Shown here: in pieces, positions 6,455-11,032 of the stretch
Layout of the letters: each line of letters starts with the position of its first letter
How positions within the stretch are numbered: position 1 is the stretch's first letter
From: CAYLLT01 sp964591605
GTDB taxonomy: Bacteria > Planctomycetota > Phycisphaerae > UBA1845 > PWPN01
Assembly (NCBI GenBank): GCA_964591605.1
Contig: CAZQEN010000269.1
Span: 1 to 11,032, forward strand
DNA: 11,032 bases
Reading direction: 5' to 3'
Made by a program: the position numbers and the translations under genes
The notes under the pieces: generated by a model
What the model was told of the DNA's origin: nothing
The model's input: only the letters and a program-made list of their open reading frames with translations
Databases searched by the model: none

Positions 6455-9268
6455 TCATGCGCGAATGCTCCTGATCAACCCTTGCATGATCTCGTGCTCA
6501 CTGCCGGGCGGAAGAACGGGCGCGGGGGCGGAAGCCGGCACGGTGCCTGGCGTCACCTCCGGTGTGGTGTCCGAAGAGCTGCTACCGCCCGCCGCGGGAG
6601 GGCGGCCGCTAATGGACGCTGCGGGGGTGCCGCAGCCCTCGGCCGCCACGGGGGGACGGCCGCTACCGGTCGTCGGGCCGGCGGCCGTCGATGGCTGGCT
6701 GCTGCCGGGCTGGCCGGCAGACGCGGTGCCGGCGCGGTTCCAAGCCGGGGAGTCGAGGTTCGGGAACGTGATCTGGCACAGGCCCGGATCGGGGACGTTC
6801 ACGTGCGCCTGCCCGTTCTTGTCGAGCCTGCCCTTGCGGATGGTCTGGCCGTCGGGCGCGGTGATCTCGTACTCCTCGTCGGGCACCGGCTGACCGATCT
6901 CGTCCACCAGCTCGATCTCGATCCAGGAGGTCTTCTTCTCGGGGACCTGCGTCGGCGTGAAGATCGTCCCGGCCAGATCGGGGTCGACCAAGCCAGGCGG
7001 CAGCTCCTCGCCGCCCGAGTAAGTCACGTCCTGGCCCGGAATGACCTTGTCGGCTTCGAGCGGCGCGACCGGTGCCCTCAGCGCGACCAGCGAGCCATTG
7101 CCGGGCGAGCCGCCGCTGTTGATCTTGACCTTCGTGCCCCAGATGGTGACGCCGTTGGCGTCGATCTTGACGAAGTTGCCGCCGACTTTGAAGGTGATCT
7201 CCTTGCCCGACTCGATCACCAGCGCCTGGCCGACCTTGACGTAGGCGTTGCTCGCGACCTTCTGGCTGTAGTTGCTCTTGAATTCCTCGCCGACATCGCC
7301 GACGACCTCAAGCGACCGCTTGCCGCCGATCTTCTCCGAGAAGTCCAGGCGGACTTCGACGTTCTTGTTCTGCTTGATGAGATCTAGCTCATTCGCATCA
7401 ACCGTCAGATGACGGTCGTGCTCGACGTTCTCAATACTGTCGTTCTTGACTCGGACATGGAGGTCCTTCTGCGCGTGCAGGAGGATCTGCTCGGACCCCT
7501 TGAGGTCTTCGAAGCGGAACTCGTTGGTCCCGCCACCGCCTTTGGTGCTGTGCGTCTTGATGCCGCTCCGCGTTTTGTGAGCCGGAAGCTCGTAGGGCGG
7601 CATCTGGTCGGCGTTGTAGACCCGGCCAGTGATGATGGGGTTGTCCGGGTTACCCTCCAGGAAATCGACGATGACCTCCTGCCCGACGCGCGGCAGGAAC
7701 ATCATGCCGTACTGCCCGCCGGCCGAGCCCTGTGAGACGCGGATCCAGCACGAGGCGTTCTCGTCGAACTTACCCTCGCGGTCCCAGTTGAACTGGACCT
7801 TCACCCGGCCGTACTTGTCGGTGTGGATCTCCTCGCTGGCCGGGCCAACCACGCGGGCGGTCTGGCTGCCGCGCATCACCGGCCAGGGCGTGACCCGGGG
7901 AGGACGGTAGGCCACGCCCGCCGGAATGCACTCAAAGCGGCACTCGTACACCGGTGCGTCGTAGTCCACGCCGCTGGACTGGGCAAAGTCATCGATCAGA
8001 TTCGCCAGCGAAGCAGCGGCCGCGGGACTGCTGCCGGTGGCCTGGGCCGTGCCGGCCAGATCGCGCGAGACCTGCCCCGCGTGATACAGCCACTGCGTCA
8101 CCGCGCGGTGCGCCGTCGGGTCGCCGGGCTTGAAGCGCGAAGCGATCTGCAGGAGCGCCTCGGCCAGCTCGCGCACCGTCTCGTCCTGGCTCCGGGTGGC
8201 GGCCAGCACGGACTGATGCGTCCGGCCAAGCAGGATGCTCGTCGTGCCATTGGAGCCAGTGGTGGTCCGTGTCACCGCCTCCTTGCCCTGGTGCGTGATC
8301 GAGGAAATCAAATACTCCGCATTGAGTGCTGCGCAGGGATGTTCGCATAGTGTAAATGAGCGCCCTGGCGTGAGACGATGGCAGTTGCTCTGCCCGACGC
8401 CCACAACGCGGCCGGACTCGAACTCCTCGGCCCGAAGTTTGGCCAGTCGAGCTCCCTGTGATTGCTGGGTGTACTCGCCCGGATACTCGCTGAACTCCAG
8501 CCCATGGTCGCGCGAGTTGTCGCTCGCTGAGCGCAGGTTCAGCCGGGGCTTCTCGAAGTTGAAGTCATTGAGCACCACCGCCCCCGGGCGGACGGACTGG
8601 CCCAGCCGAAAACGGCAGACATGCTCGTGCTCGACATTCAGCCCCGATGGCGGATGGTACGGCAGCACCGGGTCATCATCGATGGGCGGGTAGTCCGCGG
8701 CCGAGTCAGCGAGGATGAGCGTGTGCCCGTTCTGCGTCTGCTCGAAATACCAGCGGATGCCCTCCTCCTCCATCAGACGGCAGATGAAGTTGTAGTCGGT
8801 CTCGCGATACTGGACACAGTATTCGCGGGGCTCGTAAGTGCCGGTCAGGTCGAGCCGGAACCGATCCGAGGCGATCCCGCCACGGGCGAGCACGTTGGAG
8901 ACGATCTCCGGCACCGACCTGTTCTGGAAAATGCGCGAGTTATATCGATGCGTCAGCAGCCAGACCGCCGGAACGAGCTCCGCCCGGAAGTGCGACTGCC
9001 CATGCGTTTCGCCCGTCATCTCAAATCGGCCGATGATGCCGTGGAACCAGCGATCGCCGCCAAATCCGTGAACAGTGAGCACCGCCGGCGCACCGACGAT
9101 CGCGTCCAGACTGCCCAGCGGTTCGGTCGAAGTCAGGTCGATTTCGAAGCGGTAAAGCTGGCACAGCCCCTCAGTCCCCCGGAACCGGATGACCTGAAAG
9201 CGATCCTCTGCCTCTCCGGTTACCCGGAACTCCAGTTGTGCTGTGCTGAGGTCGTGCAGCAGTGGCAT
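6455..9268 (-). CDS. vgrG: VgrG spike protein with helical insertion and extended C-terminus
   Basis: This is the 937-residue spike of a type VI-like contractile injection machine; VgrG trimers sit under the PAAR tip and carry effectors. Residues 1-335 are the gp27-like region, with the family hallmark DYNFICRLMEEEGIRWYFEQ at 158-177. Residues about 440-565 are the gp5-like OB-fold region (RPPRVTP, HTDKYGRVKVQFNWDR, SCWIRVSQGSAGGQYGMMFL, PDNPIITGRVYN). Residues 570-720 are repetitive and predict the beta-helix needle (GTNEFRFEDLKGSEQI, VKIDANGVTIWGTKVKI). Two extras stand out. One is a helical insertion at about 345-438. The other is a C-terminal extension: a beta module (779-842; WIEIELVDEIGQPVPDEEY), a low-complexity Gly/Ser/Pro linker (845-925) and a short helix (HEIMQGLIRSIRA). 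The start ATG has GGAG 8 nt upstream inside a hairpin loop. It heads the tandem minus-strand genes that follow. Confidence 0.97.
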   Translation of the reverse strand: MPLLHDLSTAQLEFRVTGEAEDRFQVIRFRGTEGLCQLYRFEIDLTSTEPLGSLDAIVGAPAVLTVHGFGGDRWFHGIIGRFEMTGETHGQSHFRAELVPAVWLLTHRYNSRIFQNRSVPEIVSNVLARGGIASDRFRLDLTGTYEPREYCVQYRETDYNFICRLMEEEGIRWYFEQTQNGHTLILADSAADYPPIDDDPVLPYHPPSGLNVEHEHVCRFRLGQSVRPGAVVLNDFNFEKPRLNLRSASDNSRDHGLEFSEYPGEYTQQSQGARLAKLRAEEFESGRVVGVGQSNCHRLTPGRSFTLCEHPCAALNAEYLISSITHQGKEAVTRTTTGSNGTTSILLGRTHQSVLAATRSQDETVRELAEALLQIASRFKPGDPTAHRAVTQWLYHAGQVSRDLAGTAQATGSSPAAAASLANLIDDFAQSSGVDYDAPVYECRFECIPAGVAYRPPRVTPWPVMRGSQTARVVGPASEEIHTDKYGRVKVQFNWDREGKFDENASCWIRVSQGSAGGQYGMMFLPRVGQEVIVDFLEGNPDNPIITGRVYNADQMPPYELPAHKTRSGIKTHSTKGGGGTNEFRFEDLKGSEQILLHAQKDLHVRVKNDSIENVEHDRHLTVDANELDLIKQNKNVEVRLDFSEKIGGKRSLEVVGDVGEEFKSNYSQKVASNAYVKVGQALVIESGKEITFKVGGNFVKIDANGVTIWGTKVKINSGGSPGNGSLVALRAPVAPLEADKVIPGQDVTYSGGEELPPGLVDPDLAGTIFTPTQVPEKKTSWIEIELVDEIGQPVPDEEYEITAPDGQTIRKGRLDKNGQAHVNVPDPGLCQITFPNLDSPAWNRAGTASAGQPGSSQPSTAAGPTTGSGRPPVAAEGCGTPAASISGRPPAAGGSSSSDTTPEVTPGTVPASAPAPVLPPGSEHEIMQGLIRSIRA

Positions 9269-9269
9269 C

Positions 9270-9289
9270 GGCCTTGCTCCGCCAAGGCC
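9270..9289 (-). promoter_or_regulatory. Hairpin presenting the vgrG ribosome-binding site in its loop
   Basis: The mRNA strand reads GGCCTTG-GCGGAG-CAAGGCC, a perfect 7-bp stem with a 6-nt loop, followed by one G and then the vgrG ATG. The only good Shine-Dalgarno sequence (GGAG, 8 nt before ATG) lies within the loop. The stem is directly seen. Its effect is inference: it could expose the site in the loop or hinder 30S binding, so it may tune vgrG translation. Confidence 0.55.
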
Positions 9290-9393
9290 CTCGCTGGCAC
9301 CTGCCTGGTGTCAATGGGCCTCCGTAAATGACAGCGTAAGAATCGCGCGGCGCTTTCTCAGCGATTTTCAGCCGCAGCGCGGCACCCCGGTTG

Positions 9394-9418
9394 TGTCCCC
9401 ATCGCATAGATGGGGGCA
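9394..9418. repeat. Inverted repeat upstream of vgrG
   Basis: The arms TGTCCCCATC and GATGGGGGCA pair over 10 positions (one G-T wobble) around the 5-nt loop GCATA. It lies about 125 nt upstream of the vgrG start, beside the assembly gap. No T-run follows on either strand, so it is not a standard terminator. It could be an operator for the neighbouring regulator or a leader hairpin; there is no direct evidence for either. Confidence 0.45.
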
Positions 9419-9430
9419 GAATATCATCCG

Positions 9431-9440
9431 NNNNNNNNNN
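9431..9440. other. Assembly gap (10 N)
   Basis: Ten consecutive unknown bases separate the vgrG upstream region from the AraC-type regulator side. The true gap length and whether the two sides are really neighbours cannot be judged from this sequence. Short open frames that cross this point are not reliable. Confidence 0.98.
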
Positions 9441-9665
9441 GCGGGCGAGGCCGGGCCGGTCGGGTCGGGCAAGAGCGCCGTTCGGCACTGGGCGGGCGTG
9501 GGCGCTGCGGGGACGATGGTCGTCGACGAGAAGGAGGTCGCCATGTCGAGGATCATCCGCCTGACCACCCTGAGACGGATTCCCACCGCTTCTCGGAAAA
9601 ACAGAGTTGATCGCACAAAAACTGCGCTGATTGAAGTCGCAACAGACCGATCTGGATGCCAGCTT

Positions 9666-10577
9666 CTACGACCCGCGGCGAGCAGTCTCCTGTCGCAGCT
9701 CAGAGCGGTAATCGCCCGGCGTGAGGCCGGTGTATTGCTGGAACACGTGACAGAACCAGTTGGGATTGGCGTGGCCGGTTTCGAGGGCGATGCGCTTGAT
9801 TTGCCAGTCGGTGGTGGCGAGCAGGTGCCTTGCTTTCTCGATCCGCCGTGCGGCGATGAAGCGGCTCATGCGCTGGCCGGTCTGCTCGGCGAACAGCCGG
9901 CTCAGGTAGGTCGGGTGCAGCTCGAGTCGAGTCGCAATGCGTTCCACGGTGAGCGCCGGGTCGCCCAGCCACTCCTCGATGCAGCGCAGGGCCACGATGA
10001 TCTTCGGGTGCTTGGCGCTCGGGGGCTGCGCTTGCTGCGGCTGATCGAAGGCTTCAGCGGCGCGGCCGGCGGAGGGCATTGTCTCCAGGACTCGCTCGCA
10101 GTAGCCGGCCTGCCGGTTCACGAAATCCTGCGCCAGCAGATCTAGCAGCTCGACATGGCGTGCGAACTCCGGCTCGCTCATGGCGGCGCTGGATGCGATC
10201 TTGACGACCGCCAGGCACCGCCCGCGGAAGGCAACCGGCACGTAGGCACAATAACGTTCGTACTGGCAGCGATGCCAGTGACTCCTGGGGCAGCGTTCCA
10301 GCTCCGCGAGGTGGAGTTGCCAGGATTCCTGGCAGTACTCGGTCTGGGCGAACTGCCGGCACTCGGGGTGGCACGGGTTGGGGGGAGGGTCTTCCGCGTC
10401 GGGAGCATCCGGCAAGGCCACGGGGACAGCCTGCACGCCGGTGCCGTTCAATCGGAGGAAACGTTCAACGACGTGCTGCGACAGCACGTTGAGCAGTGTC
10501 GCGGTGTCAGCAGCCGCATCGGCCGGAATATCGGGCAAGGGGTCGCAAGTGCGATCGAAGAATTCCCCGTTTGCCAT
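9666..10577 (-). CDS. AraC-family transcriptional regulator with Cys-rich PocR-like sensory region
   Basis: The 303-residue product is a DNA-binding activator or repressor. The C-terminal AraC/XylS domain spans about 193-295: a first helix-turn-helix (LTVERIATRLELHPTYLSRL) and a second (WQIKRIALETGHANPNWFCH, then VFQQYTGLTPGDYR), which is the family signature. The N-terminal half, about 65-130, has seven cysteines (C69, C73, C82, C96, C104, C110, C121) and the pattern RCQYERYCAYVPVAFRGRCL, resembling a PocR-like sensory domain; a metal or small-molecule ligand is possible. An Ala/Gln/Pro-rich linker (170-190) joins them. The start is uncertain. ATG 10577 is chosen (weak GGGA 6 nt upstream); a GTG at 10601 would add 8 residues and has no Shine-Dalgarno. 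It points the same way as vgrG but is about 400 nt away across the gap, so it might control the operon or be unrelated. Confidence 0.92.
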   Translation of the reverse strand: MANGEFFDRTCDPLPDIPADAAADTATLLNVLSQHVVERFLRLNGTGVQAVPVALPDAPDAEDPPPNPCHPECRQFAQTEYCQESWQLHLAELERCPRSHWHRCQYERYCAYVPVAFRGRCLAVVKIASSAAMSEPEFARHVELLDLLAQDFVNRQAGYCERVLETMPSAGRAAEAFDQPQQAQPPSAKHPKIIVALRCIEEWLGDPALTVERIATRLELHPTYLSRLFAEQTGQRMSRFIAARRIEKARHLLATTDWQIKRIALETGHANPNWFCHVFQQYTGLTPGDYRSELRQETARRGS

Positions 10578-10625
10578 GCTCGTCCCACGCCCTTTCTGCA
10601 CGTCGTGTGATGCTTGAGAGTGTAC

Positions 10626-10670
10626 CCCGGCCGAGATTCCCGCTCCAGCTCCCGCGCCTCACCGGCCGGG
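10626..10670. repeat. GC-rich inverted repeat upstream of the AraC-type gene
   Basis: CCCGGCCG (10626-10633) and CGGCCGGG (10663-10670) are perfect 8-bp arms 29 nt apart, about 50-95 nt before the regulator start. The core CGGCCG is itself palindromic, which raises the chance of coincidence in GC-rich DNA. A TACACT (-10-like, 4 of 6) lies next to the arm nearer the gene, but there is no good -35 element. It may be a binding site near the regulator's promoter. Confidence 0.3.
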
Positions 10671-10672
10671 AG

Positions 10673-10710
10673 CGATGGCTGTGACCACCTGTTCACGGGG
10701 TCAGCCATCG
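10673..10710. repeat. Long inverted repeat, candidate operator, upstream of the AraC-type gene
   Basis: CGATGGCTG (10673-10681) and CAGCCATCG (10702-10710) are perfect 9-bp arms with a 20-nt centre that contains a nested shorter repeat, GTGA and TCAC. It sits about 100-135 nt upstream of the regulator start and downstream of the small lipoprotein-like gene. There is no T-run beside it, so it is more like a protein-binding site or stable RNA stem than an intrinsic terminator. Autoregulation by the neighbouring AraC-type protein is inference. Confidence 0.45.
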
Positions 10711-10843
10711 AAATGATGCCCCCGCATCCACGCCCGAACCTGACCGCCCAATCGCTGATGGTGTGCCTGATTACCCTTGTGCTGACGGCCGGCAGCCGAA
10801 AGAGTCAAGCGAGCATCCGCTACCATTCACACGGGATTGCTCA

Positions 10844-11032
10844 TCAGCAACAGCAACAGATCCACTTGCCGTTCACGATCGTCGGCTCGAGCTGCAGGTC
10901 AAAATCGGAAGAATCGAGCGGAGCGCCCGCGCCCTCGGTCGGAAGCGTGAAGCTGCCCAATTGACCGGCATCTCCCTCACAACCGGTGCCGAGCGTGAAC
11001 AGGCTGGAGCCGCCCAGCAACGCGACAGCCAG
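10844..11032 (-). CDS. Partial small lipoprotein-like exported protein ending in four cysteines
   Basis: Only the last 62 codons are present; the start lies beyond the right edge. The visible part begins with the end of a hydrophobic signal (LAVALLGGSSLFTLGTGCEG), followed by an acidic, Gly/Ser-rich stretch (DAGQLGSFTLPTEGAGAPLD, SSDFDLQLEPTIVNG) and the ending KWICCCC then TGA. The Cys after LGTG could be a lipid-attachment site, though it is not a textbook lipobox. The mature chain would be only about 45 residues. I do not know the family. A plus-strand frame covers the same bases, but the minus-strand reading has the more sensible export signal. It lies about 240 nt upstream of the regulator and may be unrelated to the VgrG operon. 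Confidence 0.65.
   Translation of the reverse strand: MAVALLGGSSLFTLGTGCEGDAGQLGSFTLPTEGAGAPLDSSDFDLQLEPTIVNGKWICCCC

Larger units (their letters stand above)
9290..9665. other. Intergenic region between the AraC-type regulator and vgrG, containing a sequence gap
   Basis: This 376-nt stretch has no gene I can support on either strand. On the minus strand a perfect -35-like TTGACA (9309-9314) lies about 40 nt before the vgrG start, but no acceptable -10 element follows at 16-18 nt, so a sigma-70 promoter is not established. An inverted repeat lies at 9394-9418 and ten unknown bases at 9431-9440. On the plus strand an AAGGAGGT sequence precedes ATG 9543, but the reading frame soon runs into the antisense of the regulator gene. 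No clear intrinsic terminator follows the regulator; two T-runs on the minus strand near 9596-9619 lack a convincing stem. Confidence 0.6.

Noticed and set aside
6383..7387. Long plus-strand open frame of 334 residues opposite the vgrG 3' end
   Set aside because: It is the antisense shadow of a clearly real VgrG gene in GC-rich DNA, with Arg/Ala/Gly-rich composition and no ribosome-binding site.
9286..9314. Perfect -35-like TTGACA on the minus strand upstream of vgrG
   Set aside because: No TATAAT-like hexamer lies 16-18 nt downstream, and sigma usage in this lineage is not known, so I do not call a promoter.
9449..9476. Plus-strand translation GPVGSGKS that looks like a Walker A (P-loop) motif
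   Set aside because: It starts right after the N gap, has no supported start, and the sequence that follows does not resemble any P-loop protein. The GC-rich bases make this a likely coincidence.
9590..9665. Possible intrinsic terminator after the AraC-type regulator (two T-runs on the minus strand)
   Set aside because: Only a 4-bp stem (CGCA/TGCG) can be formed nearby and the T-run is within the loop or far downstream, so the structure is too weak.
10711..10964. Plus-strand open frame starting MMPPHPRPNLTAQSLMVCLI with a hydrophobic stretch that looks like a signal peptide
   Set aside because: It is antisense to the better-supported Cys-ended lipoprotein-like gene, has no good ribosome-binding site, and the rest of the frame is low-information sequence.
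1..11032. CRISPR arrays, tRNA or rRNA genes, transposases, attachment sites
   Set aside because: No regularly spaced direct repeats, no tRNA-like cloverleaf, no rRNA stretch and no transposase or integrase frame were seen on reading both strands.

Overview
The window is GC-rich DNA, read almost entirely on the minus strand. It most resembles a member of the Planctomycetota, possibly Phycisphaerae-like. The main clue is the protein at 1928-3454, whose N-terminus has the Asp/Asn-rich DCN.N..PDECDI repeat, FG-GAP calcium repeats and a C-terminal sorting-type tail, a style common in that phylum. The small Cys-ended lipoprotein-like gene at the right edge also fits. The taxonomic call is inference, because no marker gene is present.

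Layout in minus-strand transcription order, right to left. (1) 10844-11032 is the 3' end of a small secreted or lipoprotein-like gene ending in four cysteines. (2) 10578-10843 is a non-coding region with two large inverted repeats. (3) 9666-10577 is an AraC-family regulator with a Cys-rich PocR-like sensory region. (4) 9269-9665 is an intergenic region that contains a 10-N assembly gap (9431-9440), so the link between regulator and operon depends on scaffolding. (5) 6455-9268 is a large VgrG spike protein with an extra helical insertion and a C-terminal extension. (6) 5428-6399 is a LysM plus peptidoglycan-binding protein. (7) 4118-5425 is an unrecognised 435-residue protein, the best candidate for a cargo or effector. 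(8) 3566-4096 is a small Cys-rich exported, possibly lipid-anchored protein. (9) 1928-3454 is a secreted FG-GAP/thrombospondin-type-3 protein with a C-terminal anchor. (10) 171-1865 is a split-PAAR protein with Ig-like, LysM and Cys/His-rich parts. (11) 1-157 is the start of another gene that runs off the left edge.

How it fits together. VgrG and PAAR are the spike and tip of a type VI secretion-like contractile machine. No sheath, tube, baseplate or membrane-complex gene is visible, so this is best read as a spike/cargo island. VgrG, the LysM protein and the PAAR protein each carry a similar short beta-sandwich-like module, and two of them carry LysM. This suggests a spike decorated with cell-wall-binding and adaptor parts. 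Genes 5428-6399 and 4118-5425 are visibly AT-richer than their neighbours, which suggests a recently acquired or exchanged cargo cassette inside a conserved frame. The VgrG ribosome-binding site lies in the loop of a perfect 7-bp hairpin directly before the start codon, which may set or control its translation.
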